DNA of 40,629 bases from Gammaproteobacteria bacterium (GTDB lineage: Bacteria > Pseudomonadota > Gammaproteobacteria > Pseudomonadales > Azotimanducaceae): assembly GCA_027297435.1 (NCBI GenBank), contig JAPUIA010000036.1, forward strand, positions 1 through 40,629, read 5' to 3'. Both the position numbers and the translations under genes were made by a program. This document shows, in pieces, positions 16,634 through 26,778 of this stretch. The notes under the pieces were generated by a model. It was not told where the DNA came from. It was given only the letters and a program-made list of their open reading frames with translations, and did not search any database. The first letter of the stretch is position 1, and every line of letters starts with the position of its first letter.

Positions 16634-17839
16634 TCAATAGGTAATCGATTGCTCCAGCACCACCCAGCGACCGTTCTGCACCTGGGACAGAACGCTTTCC
16701 GTCGCGCCACTGTGTTTGTCTGGCCCGAACGATAGGCTGTAGCCGAAGATGTCCGTGTAGTCGGTGATGCTTTCCACGCCGGCGAGCAACCCATCGACCG
16801 TGAGGTCGCGTCCCGCGTGGTCGAGGGCCCGCACGACGAGGTCGGCGGCGCGGAATCCTTCCATCGCTGGTAGATCGGGCTCGACATCGTATAGAGCGAC
16901 GTAGCGATCCCACCAGGCTTGCACGTCCGAACTCTTGTCGTCATCCGCGTACAGTTTTGCCATGTGTACGAACGCATAGTAGCCCTCACCACTTTCCTGA
17001 TCGGCAATCACTTGACCGTATGCCGCGTTGTTGCCTACCCAGGACACATCGTCCCAGCCCATCTTGCGCGCCGAATCCAGCACGAGAATCGTGTCGCGGT
17101 GCACGGTGCCCATCATGACGAGATCACATCCGCCGTTCTTCAGACGCAAAATCGCCGCGGTGAACTCGCTATCAGTGGGTTCGTGCGCCGAACTTTCAAC
17201 CAACTCCATTCCCATGGCTTCCAATTGATCGACTGTACCCTCGAGAATCTCTATCCCGTAGTCGGTATTCTGGTAAATCGCGCAGACTTTCTGCTTGCCG
17301 TGCTCTTCGACGAAGTACTTAACCGCCGCGCGCATCTCGTCATAGTAAATACCACGCTGCGTGAATTTCATGGGGTGAAACGGGTAGACCATCTGCCGGC
17401 CACCCGAGATGGGGAACAAGTTCGGCACACCTTGCTCGAACTGTTGCGGCATGATGGCGTTGTTCATAGGTGTCCCAACCGCCAACACCATAGCGAGTAT
17501 CTTATCACGGTTGATAAGCTTGTTAGCCGCTTGCATCGCGCGTGGGATTTGATAGGACGTATCTTCGACGACGAAGCGAATCTTGCGGCCGTGTACACCA
17601 CCTGCCTCGTTGGCCTCGTCGAAGCGCATGCGCGCTGCGTTGATTGAGCCCACACCCCAAATAGCCACCGGCCCAGAAACATCGGTATGGGTGCCGAGCA
17701 CGATCTCCGTATCCGTGACGCCGCGAGTCTCGGGTGCGGCGTCGGAATCAGTCCGATCACCGGAGTCGCCGCAGCCGAATAACATGGCCGGCGCAATCAC
17801 CCAAGCAACGCGGGCGAACGAGTGTTTGCAAAACGTCAT
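16634..17839 (-). CDS. LivJ-like ABC substrate-binding lipoprotein
   Basis: A 401-residue protein with a lipoprotein signal; the lipobox is 'LFGC', with Cys at residue 23. The mature part is of the type-1 periplasmic-binding fold used by branched-chain amino acid transporters: 'EIVLGTHTDVSGPVAIWG', 'ARMRFDEANEAGGVHGRKI', 'YQNTDYGIEILEGTVDQLEA' and 'MEGFRAADLVVRALDHAGRD'. In proteobacteria such proteins often bind aromatic or other organic acids rather than Leu/Ile/Val. It lies about 8 kb from livFGHM in this window, with the peptide-type operon between, and is probably its binding protein. The AKR gene follows after 32 bases. Confidence 0.88.
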   Translation of the reverse strand: MTFCKHSFARVAWVIAPAMLFGCGDSGDRTDSDAAPETRGVTDTEIVLGTHTDVSGPVAIWGVGSINAARMRFDEANEAGGVHGRKIRFVVEDTSYQIPRAMQAANKLINRDKILAMVLAVGTPMNNAIMPQQFEQGVPNLFPISGGRQMVYPFHPMKFTQRGIYYDEMRAAVKYFVEEHGKQKVCAIYQNTDYGIEILEGTVDQLEAMGMELVESSAHEPTDSEFTAAILRLKNGGCDLVMMGTVHRDTILVLDSARKMGWDDVSWVGNNAAYGQVIADQESGEGYYAFVHMAKLYADDDKSSDVQAWWDRYVALYDVEPDLPAMEGFRAADLVVRALDHAGRDLTVDGLLAGVESITDYTDIFGYSLSFGPDKHSGATESVLSQVQNGRWVVLEQSITY

Positions 17840-17930
17840 GACTAGCTAATCCAACTGAGTTCAGGCGGGCATATTCTACTAGTCGTCTTTGAAAAAGTCC
17901 GTCCGCCGACTCTTTCAACGATGGCTCGCA

Positions 17931-18944
17931 CTAGGCCGAGCGTGAAAAAACGCCTGCAGCGCGGCTCACCAGATGGCAAGCAACCTCTCGGCCGGGTTCA
18001 ACCAGTGTCAACTCCGGCGCAGTTTCCGCGCACTGAGGCTCTGCAATAGGACAGCGCGGGTGAAACCGGCAACCGGCCGGTGGGTTGCGCACACTCGGTA
18101 CTTCACCGGTGATGAGCTGTTGCGGGCGCCCGGCTTCGATCTCCGGGTTCGGTACGGGCACCGCGTCGAGCAATGCTTGAGTGTACGGGTGCTTGGGGTT
18201 CGCAAAAAGTTCGTCGCGCGTCGCGACCTCCACGATCTGCCCAAGGTACATCACGCCTACGCGATCGCTGATGTGCTGTACGACGGATAGGTCGTGGGCG
18301 ATGAACAAATAGGTGAGGCCCAGATCGTCTTGCAGATCCATCAACAGGTTCACCACTTGCGCTTGAATAGAGACGTCGAGTGCGGAAACCGGCTCGTCGC
18401 AGATCAGCAAGCTGGGTTCGAGTGCCAGCGCTCGGGCAATGCCGATGCGTTGCCGTTGCCCACCAGAGAACTCGTGGGGATAGCGGTCGGCCATGTCCGG
18501 TAGCAGACCGACGCGTTCCATGAGATCGGCGATTTTGGAGCGGAATGCTGCTTTGGTGCCACGCAGATCGTGCACGGTCAGCGGTTCACCGATGATCTCA
18601 CGGACCTTCATGCGCGGATTGAGCGATCCGTACGGATCTTGGTACACCATCTGCATCCGCCGGCGTATCGGGCGCATCTGCTCGGCATTGTGAAACGTGA
18701 TTTCTTCGTCTTCGAAAATGATCCGACCGGCTGTCGGTTGCAACATGCGCAAGATCGCAAGCGCGGTGGTCGACTTACCGCAACCGCTCTCCCCGACCAG
18801 GCCAAAGGTTGCACCGCGTTCGAGTTCGAATGACACGCCGTCCACCGCTTTTATGGAGCCTACTCGTTTCGTTATGAGCACACCTTCGGTCACCGGGAAA
18901 TGCACCTTCAGGCCTTCGACCCTGAGCAAGACTTCGTTACTCAT
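17931..18944 (-). CDS. Peptide/nickel-type ABC transporter ATPase (OppF/DppF-like)
   Basis: A 337-residue ATPase. Walker A is '[12 protein letters not shown]', the signature '[16 protein letters not shown]' and Walker B '[12 protein letters not shown]', followed by '[19 protein letters not shown]'. The C-terminal oligopeptide extension has '[13 protein letters not shown]' and further Cys residues, which in this family can bind an Fe-S cluster. It overlaps the preceding ATPase gene by 8 bases and closes the five-gene transporter operon. With OppD it would power uptake of the ligand captured by the lipoprotein encoded at 19902-21623. Confidence 0.92.
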   Translation of the reverse strand: MSNEVLLRVEGLKVHFPVTEGVLITKRVGSIKAVDGVSFELERGATFGLVGESGCGKSTTALAILRMLQPTAGRIIFEDEEITFHNAEQMRPIRRRMQMVYQDPYGSLNPRMKVREIIGEPLTVHDLRGTKAAFRSKIADLMERVGLLPDMADRYPHEFSGGQRQRIGIARALALEPSLLICDEPVSALDVSIQAQVVNLLMDLQDDLGLTYLFIAHDLSVVQHISDRVGVMYLGQIVEVATRDELFANPKHPYTQALLDAVPVPNPEIEAGRPQQLITGEVPSVRNPPAGCRFHPRCPIAEPQCAETAPELTLVEPGREVACHLVSRAAGVFSRSA

Positions 18945-19905
18945 AGCCGAAACACGCCCTCAAATGCTCGACCGCAACCGTTTCCAGCTCCGGTTGTTGC
19001 GCTCGACAGACATCCGCAACGTACTGACAGCGCGGTGCAAACGGACACCCCGGGGGCAGGTTCGCCAAGTCCGGGGGTTGTCCATCAATGGTGATCAACC
19101 GCGCACCGACTCGACCGTCGACGCCGGGAATCGAGTCCATGAGACCCTGGGTATACGGGTGTTGCGGATTAGCATACAGCGCGCGAGCGGAGGCGGTTTC
19201 GACGACACGCCCCGCGTACATCACCATCACCCGGTCGGCGTATCGCGCAACGACGCCCAAATCGTGGGTGATGAGAATGAGGGCCGCATCGGTCTCATGC
19301 GTGAGTTCCTTCAACAGCGCGAGTATTTGTGCCTGCACGGTCACGTCGAGCGCAGTCGTCGGTTCATCGGCGATGATCAGCTTGGGCCGACAAGCGAGCG
19401 CCATGGCGATCATCACCCGCTGACGCATGCCGCCCGAGAAGTGGTGCGGATAGTCTCCCAACCGGCTTAACGCATCGGGAATCGCGACCTTGGCAAGCAG
19501 CTCTCCTGCTTGTTCGAGGGCGTCCGGCCAAGAAGCGTTGCGGTGCTGGACAATCGGTTCGGCGACCTGCTTGCCGATCGTGAGCACCGGATTGAGCGAG
19601 GACATGGGTTCCTGGAAGATCATTGCCATGCGATCGCCGCGTATTGCGCGCATGCCAGCTTCATCGGTTTTGAGCAGATCACGATTCTCGAAAACGATCT
19701 TGCCTCGCTCGACCCGCCCTGAATCGCCGATGAGCCCCATGATGGCGAGTGCCGTCACACTCTTGCCCGAGCCGCTCTCGCCGACGATCGCGAGCGTTTC
19801 ACCCGGGTTTACGTATAGCGAAAGCGCATCGACCGCGCGCACCAGGCCGACGTCGCTGCGGAACGTCACCGACAGATCCTGTACCTCGAGTAAACGCCGT
19901 GTCAC
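18937..19905 (-). CDS. Peptide/nickel-type ABC transporter ATPase (OppD/DppD-like)
   Basis: A 322-residue ATPase. Walker A is '[20 protein letters not shown]', the signature '[20 protein letters not shown]' and Walker B '[20 protein letters not shown]'. The C-terminal '[18 protein letters not shown]' is the Cys-rich oligopeptide-transporter extension. It overlaps both neighbours (4 and 8 bases), so the operon is translationally coupled. It pairs with the downstream OppF-like ATPase. Confidence 0.92.
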   Translation of the reverse strand: MTRRLLEVQDLSVTFRSDVGLVRAVDALSLYVNPGETLAIVGESGSGKSVTALAIMGLIGDSGRVERGKIVFENRDLLKTDEAGMRAIRGDRMAMIFQEPMSSLNPVLTIGKQVAEPIVQHRNASWPDALEQAGELLAKVAIPDALSRLGDYPHHFSGGMRQRVMIAMALACRPKLIIADEPTTALDVTVQAQILALLKELTHETDAALILITHDLGVVARYADRVMVMYAGRVVETASARALYANPQHPYTQGLMDSIPGVDGRVGARLITIDGQPPDLANLPPGCPFAPRCQYVADVCRAQQPELETVAVEHLRACFGYE

Positions 19906-21623
19906 TCGAAGCCCATCGCTTTTTTCAACTCGCGGTCGATCCAGATCCGCGCATAGATAGGCCCCGGCCTTTGCGCGCCCACGCGTAGCTCACCGCCATA
20001 ATTCTTCACCCACGGCCACCAGGCGGTATAGCCATAACCGATCGGCAACCATAAATACGGGGCCCGATCGAGCATCTCGACGGTGAGTGCTCTAATCATC
20101 CTGATTCGCTCTTGCTCGTCGCGGGTCAAGTGAATCTCATCGATCTGTCGGTCCACAATCGGGTCGGAAAACATCGAAGGGTTCCAGGTCTGCCCGGTCT
20201 TGAAGCTCTTACGTAACGTGGTGGTCGGATTGACGTGGCCGCTACCCATCAGGTAGGCCGGCGCATGATTGCGCGTGGTCATCAACGACAGGAAGGAGGC
20301 GTATTCTTTCGGTTCAATTTCTAGCTTCACTCCCACCCTTGACAAGTAGTCCTCCAACAATGGAATGAGATCGTTGTGTGTAGGGCTGCAGGAACAGAAC
20401 TGCATCGTCACCGTGAAGCCGTCGGGATATCCAGCCTCGGCTAGCAACCGGCGCGCTTTCTTCGGGTTGTAAGTGAATAGCTCCTGGACCGACGCGGGCA
20501 TCTCTTCGAGGGGCTGAAAGTAGTCGCCCCAATCCGGATGTTGCGGATACGCCATCAATTCTGCGTGACCACCATAGAAAAGCTCCGCGATCTCGGGCTG
20601 GTTCACGGCCAAGTTCATGGCGCGCCGCACTCGTATATCGTCGAACGGCTTCTGATCGACTCGTAACGACACGAACTGGCCGGTGGAGGACAGCCAGCGA
20701 TTCCATTGCAATTCAGGGGTCGTTTCCTTCAGATGATCGACCGCGATCCAACGCATGGCTTCGAGAATGTCGAGCTTGCCGGTGCGCAGCGCCGTCAGGA
20801 ACGTCGCTTCATCCTTGATGATGCGGTAGGTCACGTCGTCGATAAACGGGATGTCGTATGCCTCGCCGTCGATCAACTCCTTGTCCCAATAGCCGGGGTT
20901 CCTGCTGTAGCGTTGAGAATTGCCGTGAATGTACTTCGACAGCTGGAACGGACCGGTGCCAGTGACGTTGCGCCAGTCCTTGGGGTCCACGTCGGCAAAT
21001 TCGCGCGCGCTGATGCCCGAGTGATACCCGTAACCAAACCGATAGGCCCACTCGGCGTTGAACTGGTTGAAATGAAAGACCACGGTATGATCGTCGCGAG
21101 CTTCGAGCCGGTCGATGTGATCGAAATAGGTAGCGATGCGTTTGGGGCTCTGATCGACGTAGTCGAAGCTGAACAGCACATCGTCGGCAACCAGTTCACG
21201 CGCCTCCATCACGCCGGGTTTGTCCGGAAACATGACGCCGCGCCGCAGGTGCACGGCCAACGTGAGTGGATCCTCCCACTCCCATGATTCGGCGAGTTCA
21301 CCGCGCCAGGCTTCGCGAGGCAGATACGATTCGGCAACGAATGGAAAGTCGCCACCCTTGCGCACGCTCTTCTCGAGATCGCCGGCAAAGAGGTGCTCGC
21401 GAATCGCACCGGTATCATGGTTGATTTTCCACGACCAGTCGGCAGGGTCCCACGACAAGGCTGCCAACGTCACCACGACCGTACCGATGTTGAGCGACCC
21501 GCCATACTGCGGCGTTAGGTCTGCTTCTGGCAAGTCGTCGGCAGGCGCCTGGATCTCCTTCTCGGCGCAAGCGGCCAACATCACGAACACCACGACAACG
21601 GAAGTGACAATGGCTCGTCTCAT
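19902..21623 (-). CDS. Family 5 solute-binding lipoprotein (OppA/DppA-like)
   Basis: A 573-residue protein with a lipoprotein signal (MRRAIVTSVVVVFVMLAACA; lipobox LAAC, Cys19). The SBP_bac_5 fold is shown by 'LAESWEWEDPLTLAVHLRRG', 'FSFDYVDQSPKRIATYFDHI', 'VTGTGPFQLSKYIHGNSQRY', 'RVRRAMNLAVNQPEIAELFY' and 'PKKARRLLAEAGYPDGFTVT'. It captures a peptide or other ligand in the periplasm and delivers it to the permeases. It sits in the middle of the operon, overlapping the upstream permease and downstream ATPase by 4 bases each, rather than first as in E. coli. The ligand is unknown; this family also includes sugar- and nickel-binding members. Confidence 0.92.
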   Translation of the reverse strand: MRRAIVTSVVVVFVMLAACAEKEIQAPADDLPEADLTPQYGGSLNIGTVVVTLAALSWDPADWSWKINHDTGAIREHLFAGDLEKSVRKGGDFPFVAESYLPREAWRGELAESWEWEDPLTLAVHLRRGVMFPDKPGVMEARELVADDVLFSFDYVDQSPKRIATYFDHIDRLEARDDHTVVFHFNQFNAEWAYRFGYGYHSGISAREFADVDPKDWRNVTGTGPFQLSKYIHGNSQRYSRNPGYWDKELIDGEAYDIPFIDDVTYRIIKDEATFLTALRTGKLDILEAMRWIAVDHLKETTPELQWNRWLSSTGQFVSLRVDQKPFDDIRVRRAMNLAVNQPEIAELFYGGHAELMAYPQHPDWGDYFQPLEEMPASVQELFTYNPKKARRLLAEAGYPDGFTVTMQFCSCSPTHNDLIPLLEDYLSRVGVKLEIEPKEYASFLSLMTTRNHAPAYLMGSGHVNPTTTLRKSFKTGQTWNPSMFSDPIVDRQIDEIHLTRDEQERIRMIRALTVEMLDRAPYLWLPIGYGYTAWWPWVKNYGGELRVGAQRPGPIYARIWIDRELKKAMGFE

Positions 21624-22525
21624 CGGCTACCTCGCATGCGGGGGTCTAACAAATCACGCAACGCATCGCCATACACGTTGATCGAGTAGACGACGATCGT
21701 TAAGCAAAGTCCGGGGGCCAACGCCAGCCATGGCCCGAGGTACATATAGGTGCGGCCGGTACCGCTCAGCATGCCGCCCCACGCAGGGGTCGGCGGCGGT
21801 ATGCCCAGGCCCAAGAATGACAGCGCAGCTTCCGTAAGAATGGTAGCGCCCACCCGTACGGTGAAGAGCACAATCACTACCGGCATGATATTCGGCAGGA
21901 TGTGTCGAACAAGGATATGCATGGTCCGTGCGCCCATCGATTGCGCCGCATGGGTATGCATATTCTCTTTTACGGTAATCACGGAGCCTCGCACGATGCG
22001 TGACCCTGCTATTCCGTAGAGAAGGCCCAACACAATCACGATCTGAGGTATCCCGGCGCCAACCACGGACACCACCGCGATGAGCAACAGGAGATCCGGA
22101 AAGATCATCCACGCATCGACGAACCGTTGAATGAACATGTCGACCTTGCCGCCGAAATACCCGGAGGCAATCCCCAATACGATCGACACGACGGTCGCCA
22201 ACCCGGCAGCGAGAAAACCAACGGTCATCGACAGCTGAGCACCAATGAGCACACGCGAGAGCACGTCGCGCCCCAGGTGATCCGTGCCGAACCAATGTTC
22301 CCACGACGGCGCTTGCAACCGCGCCACCATGTCGGTTTCATTCACGCCGTAGGGCGCCAACACGTCGGCGAAGACACCGCAAAAAAGGAAGAATAGAAAT
22401 ATGGCGCCACCGATTGCGCCTAAGGGTTTTTCACGGAAGAGACGTAAGTTGAACGCAACGAACGGCGAGGTCTGTATCGCCGGCTTAGACGTGAAAGACG
22501 CGGAGGACGCGGTGGCTTCGCTCAT
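21620..22525 (-). CDS. Peptide/nickel-type ABC permease (OppC/DppC-like)
   Basis: A 301-residue inner-membrane permease with an N-terminal cytoplasmic tail, a first span near 'IFLFFLFCGVFADVLAPYG' and the OppC motif 'WFGTDHLGRDVLSRVLIGAQ'. The EAA loop is 'NMHTHAAQSMGARTMHILVR', followed by 'ILTEAALSFLGLGIPPPTPA'. It pairs with the OppB-like permease, whose gene ends 13 bases upstream, and overlaps the binding-protein gene by 4 bases. Confidence 0.92.
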   Translation of the reverse strand: MSEATASSASFTSKPAIQTSPFVAFNLRLFREKPLGAIGGAIFLFFLFCGVFADVLAPYGVNETDMVARLQAPSWEHWFGTDHLGRDVLSRVLIGAQLSMTVGFLAAGLATVVSIVLGIASGYFGGKVDMFIQRFVDAWMIFPDLLLLIAVVSVVGAGIPQIVIVLGLLYGIAGSRIVRGSVITVKENMHTHAAQSMGARTMHILVRHILPNIMPVVIVLFTVRVGATILTEAALSFLGLGIPPPTPAWGGMLSGTGRTYMYLGPWLALAPGLCLTIVVYSINVYGDALRDLLDPRMRGSR

Positions 22526-22538
22526 CGATCCCCACCCT

Positions 22539-23489
22539 TCATCGATGGCGGACCTTGGGATCGAGCCAGCCGTAGCTGAGATCCACGAGAAGATTGATCA
22601 GCAGTACACCCACGCCGACGATGAGAAACACGCCGGAGATTATCGGGTAGTCCCGTTGAAACACCGCTTCGAGCAACATCAACCCCATGCCGGGTACCAC
22701 GAAGATCTGCTCCAGGATGACCGCGCCGCCGATCAGCAACGGCGCTTGGAGTCCGATCAACGTCACAACCGGGATCAGACCGTTGCGCAGGGCGTGTCGC
22801 ACGATCATCATCAGCTCACTCAAGCCCTTGGCCCGTGCCGTGCGTATATAGTCCTGCCGCAAAACCTCCAACATCATGGTGCGCGTCATGCGCATCGTGA
22901 CCGCCGACATCGACAACCCCAACAAAACGGCAGGTACGATCATGTGCGAGAGGTTGGCAATCGGATCTTCGAAGAATGGCGTGTACACGAGTGCCGGCGA
23001 CCAACGCCACCAAACCGAGGGGAACACCATGACCAGCGTACCGAGCCAAAAGCCCGGCACCGCCAACATGATCAGTGAAAACGACCGCGTGATGTAGTCG
23101 CCCGCAGTGTCCTGGCGCATGGCCGAGTAGATGCCGATAGGCAGTGCGACCGTCAAAGCGACGATGAGCGCCAGGAAGCCGAGTTCGAAGGTAATGGGCA
23201 GCGTCTCCGCCAGCCGTTCTGTGACCGGGGTGTTCAGCCACAGCGAGCGGCCCAGATCACCCTGCAAAACACCCCCGATCCAGCGGAAATACTGAATATA
23301 CATGGGCTGATCCAACCCCAAGGCGGCCTCGATGGCGGCGCGATCCTGGGTCGTCGCGATATCGTTCTGGGCGAGCATCATGTCGATCACATCGCCCGGG
23401 ATCAGCCGCATCAATACGAACACGATCAAGCTCGCAAAGATCAGCGTCGGGATGAGCGCGATCAGGCGACGAACGACATACGCCTGCAT
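22539..23489 (-). CDS. Peptide/nickel-type ABC permease (OppB/DppB-like)
   Basis: A 316-residue permease and first gene of the five-gene importer. It begins 'MQAYVVRRLIALIPTLIFAS', has 'LGLDQPMYIQYFRWIGGVLQ' and 'GDLGRSLWLNTPVTERLAET', and the EAA loop 'VLRQDYIRTARAKGLSELMM'. It ends in a final span with 'LSYGWLDPKVR'. About six transmembrane helices are expected. It is preceded by a 36-base gap after the VOC gene, so the VOC gene and the importer may share a transcript. Confidence 0.92.
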   Translation of the reverse strand: MQAYVVRRLIALIPTLIFASLIVFVLMRLIPGDVIDMMLAQNDIATTQDRAAIEAALGLDQPMYIQYFRWIGGVLQGDLGRSLWLNTPVTERLAETLPITFELGFLALIVALTVALPIGIYSAMRQDTAGDYITRSFSLIMLAVPGFWLGTLVMVFPSVWWRWSPALVYTPFFEDPIANLSHMIVPAVLLGLSMSAVTMRMTRTMMLEVLRQDYIRTARAKGLSELMMIVRHALRNGLIPVVTLIGLQAPLLIGGAVILEQIFVVPGMGLMLLEAVFQRDYPIISGVFLIVGVGVLLINLLVDLSYGWLDPKVRHR

Positions 23490-23525
23490 GATCTAACCTA
23501 CTGGGTTACGTCGTTACACGTTGCC

Positions 23526-23963
23526 CTAGAGTTCCAGTGGGTAGGCTTGCGCAACCTCTTGCGGATTTTCGCGCCAGACGTCCGACGTATCGACGTAGAC
23601 CTCGATGCCATTGCCATCGGGGTCGCTGAGATACAACGATGCCGTCACGCCATGGTTGACCGGCGCCAGTTCCAGTCCCGCCGCTTCAAGGTGTGCCTTG
23701 GCCTCGCGCAGCTCATCCAGCGACGTACCGATATTGAAGGCGACATGATCGAGTCCGACCGACTGCGCCGCCGGAGACCCTTCGCCGCTGACCTCAGAGA
23801 TCGCAAAATCGTGATGGTTGCCCAGTGTAAAGAACGTCATCTTGAGCCCGTCCTGGTCTAAGCGTGCGTTGATCGGAAGCCCGAGCACGCCGTTGTAGAA
23901 AGCTTCTGATCGCTCAAGGTCAGTCACCTTCACGACCACGTGGCCCAATGAACCGATATTCAT
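23526..23963 (-). CDS. VOC-family (glyoxalase/dioxygenase-like) protein
   Basis: A 145-residue protein starting 'MNIGSLGHVVVKVTDLERSE' with two beta-alpha-beta3 modules. Likely metal ligands are His8 ('LGHVV'), His of 'VGLDHVAFNI' and Glu of 'GNGIEVYVD'. This pattern fits ring-cleaving dioxygenase-like or glyoxalase-like proteins, and the reaction cannot be assigned. AGGGAGGATCTCACC-like sequence just upstream gives a good ribosome site. It sits between the acyl-CoA synthetase and the peptide-type importer. Confidence 0.85.
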   Translation of the reverse strand: MNIGSLGHVVVKVTDLERSEAFYNGVLGLPINARLDQDGLKMTFFTLGNHHDFAISEVSGEGSPAAQSVGLDHVAFNIGTSLDELREAKAHLEAAGLELAPVNHGVTASLYLSDPDGNGIEVYVDTSDVWRENPQEVAQAYPLEL

Positions 23964-24035
23964 GGTGAGATCCTCCCTAGTTTCTGGTCCCTAAGACTAA
24001 ACCATCTTCCGGGTTAGATCCTGTATCTGTGGCTA

Positions 24036-25850
24036 CTAGTACATCTCCCCAATAAGATCTGCATACTTCTCGTTGACCACCTTGCGCTTCAGCTTTTGCG
24101 TGGGCGTCAGCTCGTCGTCCTCCGGATCCAGCAGTCGATCGATCAGACGAAACTTCTTGATCGTCTCGACGCGCGCAAACTTGCTGTTGACGCCTTCGAT
24201 CTCCTCCCAGATGAGATCCTGCACGGCCTGCGTATGGCACAGGCTCGTGTAATTGGTAAACGGTACGTCGTTGTCTTGGGCAAACTTGGTGACGTTCTCG
24301 TGATCGATCATCACCAGGCAGGTAAGGTACGCCCTTCTATCGCCGACGACGACGGCGTCGGTGATGTACGGCGAGAACTTCAGCTGATTCTCAATCTCGC
24401 TCGGAGTGATGTTTTTACCGCCGGCGGTGATGATGATGTCTTTCATTCGATCGACGACATACACAAAACCATCGTCGTCAATACGACCCACATCACCGGT
24501 GTAGAGCCAGGTGTTCTTGAACGTTTCAGCAGTCTTTTCCGGATTGTTCCAATAGCCCTGAATGACCCCAGGACTACGAATCAGAATCTCGTTCTCGTCT
24601 GAAAGTACGACTTCGCAGCCAGACACCGCTTTGCCCACACTGCCAACACGCGATTGACCCGGCATATTGGCTGTCGCCAGCCCGCTACATTCCGTCTGAC
24701 CGTATACCTCGTACATCGGTTTGTTCATCGCCCAAAACCAATCAATCAATTCCGGTGCGATGGGAGCGGCGCCCGTCGACAACCATCGGCAGCGGTCGAT
24801 GCCGAGCAGCACGCGGATGTTTTTGAATACGAGATAGTCCAGAACGAAGAACGCCGCTTGGATACCAAGTGGCACCGGTTGGCCCTCTTTGACGAAGGCC
24901 GCACGCCGTAACCCGACGTGCATGGCGACCTTGTAGGCAAACCGTCCGAGTGCGGTACCCTCTTTGAGCTTGATCGTGATGGTCGAGTGCTGTTTCTCCC
25001 ACACCCGAGGCACCGCGAAGATAAAAGTCGGCGCAATTTCCTGCTGGTCTTGAATCGCAGTTTCCGGTGCCTCCATGAGGTTGATCACCGAACAGGACTC
25101 GATGCAGGCGAACGTGTAAAACATGCGCCCCGCAACGTGCGCGAGCGGCAAGAAACCCAACTGCTCGTCACTTTCATGGATTCCGTAGATGTTCTGCAAG
25201 CTCATCATCATGAACAGCATGTTGCGTTGACTGATCATGGCGCCTTTGGGCGGACCGGTGGTGCCCGACGTGTATGTCAAGATCATCAGATCCTCGGGCT
25301 CCGCCGCCTCGATCTCGCGTGCCCAACATTCCGGATGGGCATCACCATATTCGCGCCCCAGCTGCAAAAGCGCATCGAAGCTCAGGCATTGTTCGTCCCG
25401 GAAATTTCTCAAGCCTTCCATGTCGAAGATGATGATTTTCTCGAGCGATTGCGTTCGCTCGCGAACTTCGAGCACCTTGTCGAGTTGCTCTTCGTCTGCG
25501 GCAAAGTAAAAGCGAGTGCCGCTATCGTTGATGAGGTACGCCACCTGATCCCGCGAGTCGGTGGGATAGACCCCGTTGGCGACACCGCCAACACAATTGA
25601 CCCCGAGATCGGCGAACAGCCATTCACGACACACCTCGCCGGCAATAGAGCACACGTCACGCCGCTCGAGACCCAGCGCTTTCAAACCTAGACCCGCACA
25701 GCGCGCCTGCTCACCGTAGTCGGCCCAGGTGTATTCGTTCCAGATGCCGAAGTCTTTCTCGCGCAGGGCAACTTTGTCAGCGCGTTCCGTCACGCGCTTC
25801 CAAAACAGTGTGGGCAGCGTGTCGCAGCCGTCGATCGTAATCGCGGTCAT
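24036..25850 (-). CDS. Long-chain-type acyl-CoA synthetase
   Basis: A 604-residue adenylate-forming enzyme from ATG 25850, with AAGGA upstream; the frame is open to 25910. Motifs are 'ILTYTSGTTGPPKGAMISQR', 'YGQTECSGLATAN', 'WLYTGDVGRIDDDGFVYVVD' and 'RMKDIIITAGGKNITPSEIE', with the C-terminal 'DDELTPTQKLKRKVV' carrying the catalytic Lys. This long form with 'QGYWNNPEKTAETFKN' belongs to the FadD15/ACSL-like group. Such genes often sit in livHMGF clusters in proteobacteria, where the imported acid is thought to be CoA-activated on entry. Here it follows livF by 126 bases on the same strand. Confidence 0.9.
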   Translation of the reverse strand: MTAITIDGCDTLPTLFWKRVTERADKVALREKDFGIWNEYTWADYGEQARCAGLGLKALGLERRDVCSIAGEVCREWLFADLGVNCVGGVANGVYPTDSRDQVAYLINDSGTRFYFAADEEQLDKVLEVRERTQSLEKIIIFDMEGLRNFRDEQCLSFDALLQLGREYGDAHPECWAREIEAAEPEDLMILTYTSGTTGPPKGAMISQRNMLFMMMSLQNIYGIHESDEQLGFLPLAHVAGRMFYTFACIESCSVINLMEAPETAIQDQQEIAPTFIFAVPRVWEKQHSTITIKLKEGTALGRFAYKVAMHVGLRRAAFVKEGQPVPLGIQAAFFVLDYLVFKNIRVLLGIDRCRWLSTGAAPIAPELIDWFWAMNKPMYEVYGQTECSGLATANMPGQSRVGSVGKAVSGCEVVLSDENEILIRSPGVIQGYWNNPEKTAETFKNTWLYTGDVGRIDDDGFVYVVDRMKDIIITAGGKNITPSEIENQLKFSPYITDAVVVGDRRAYLTCLVMIDHENVTKFAQDNDVPFTNYTSLCHTQAVQDLIWEEIEGVNSKFARVETIKKFRLIDRLLDPEDDELTPTQKLKRKVVNEKYADLIGEMY

Positions 25851-25976
25851 ACAACCGGTTCCTTCGGTACTTGGCGCATGCTGCCTCGCTGCCCGAGATT
25901 TCTCAAGCACCCGTCTGGCTCTGGCCGCGTCAAGATAGAAACCGTTAGTTCCGTATCAACGGATTGATCAATGTTA

Positions 25977-26744
25977 TCAACGCCAGGTCTTACGCTGTTT
26001 CCAACGACGCCGACCGCGAACGCCTTGATCTTTCATACCGAGATAGAATTCCTGAATGTCAGTCGCATTCTTCAGCCGTTCACAGGTGTCTTCCATGACG
26101 ATCCGTCCCACTTCCATCACGTAGCCAAAGTCGCCGACATCGAGCGCCATCCTGGCGTTTTGTTCCACCAGCAACACCGTGACGTGCTGCTCCTTGTTGA
26201 GCCGAGTAATGATTTCGGCGATCTCTTGCACCAGCAACGGTGAAAGCCCTAGCGAGGGTTCGTCGAGCAACATCAACTGCGGACGCAACATGAGCGCCCG
26301 ACCAATCGCGAGCATCTGTTGTTCGCCCCCGGAAAGCACGTGCGCGGCCTGTTTCACGAAGTTCTTGAGCGCGGGAAAGTACGTGTAGACAAGCTCGAGG
26401 TCTCGATTGATCTCGCCGTCGCGCCGCGAAAACGCACCCATGCGCAGGTTTTCATCCACCGTGAGAAACGGAAATATTTCGCGACCCTCGGGAACGTGGC
26501 CGATACCGAGTCGAGCCACCCAATCCGGGTCTCGAGCCTGAATCTCTCTTCCTTGGTATCTGACCGTGCCTTTCTGGGGATCCATGGCGCCGCAGATGGT
26601 TTTCAACATCGTGGTCTTACCCGCACCATTGGCACCCAGCACTGAAACAATCTGCCCTTCCTGCACCCGCATGCTCACGCCCCGAATCGCCATGATTGGC
26701 CCATAGTAGGTTTCGATGTTTCTGAGCTCTAACAAGTCGGTCAA
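25977..26744 (-). CDS. livF: Branched-chain-type ABC transporter ATPase LivF
   Basis: A 255-residue ATPase with a TTG start. Walker A is 'VLGANGAGKTTMLKTICGAM', 'IGHVPEGREIFPFLTVDENL' is diagnostic for LivF, the signature is 'LSGGEQQMLAIGRALMLRPQ' and Walker B 'LMLLDEPSLGLSPLLVQ'. The C-terminus ends in a basic tail 'GRRRWKQRKTWR', longer than in E. coli LivF. It follows livG with a 34-base gap and, with LivG, drives the LivHM permease. Confidence 0.92.
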   Translation of the reverse strand: MTDLLELRNIETYYGPIMAIRGVSMRVQEGQIVSVLGANGAGKTTMLKTICGAMDPQKGTVRYQGREIQARDPDWVARLGIGHVPEGREIFPFLTVDENLRMGAFSRRDGEINRDLELVYTYFPALKNFVKQAAHVLSGGEQQMLAIGRALMLRPQLMLLDEPSLGLSPLLVQEIAEIITRLNKEQHVTVLLVEQNARMALDVGDFGYVMEVGRIVMEDTCERLKNATDIQEFYLGMKDQGVRGRRRWKQRKTWR

Positions 26745-26778
26745 GATCCGTCACCCTTCACGCTGGTCGCCGTCCACG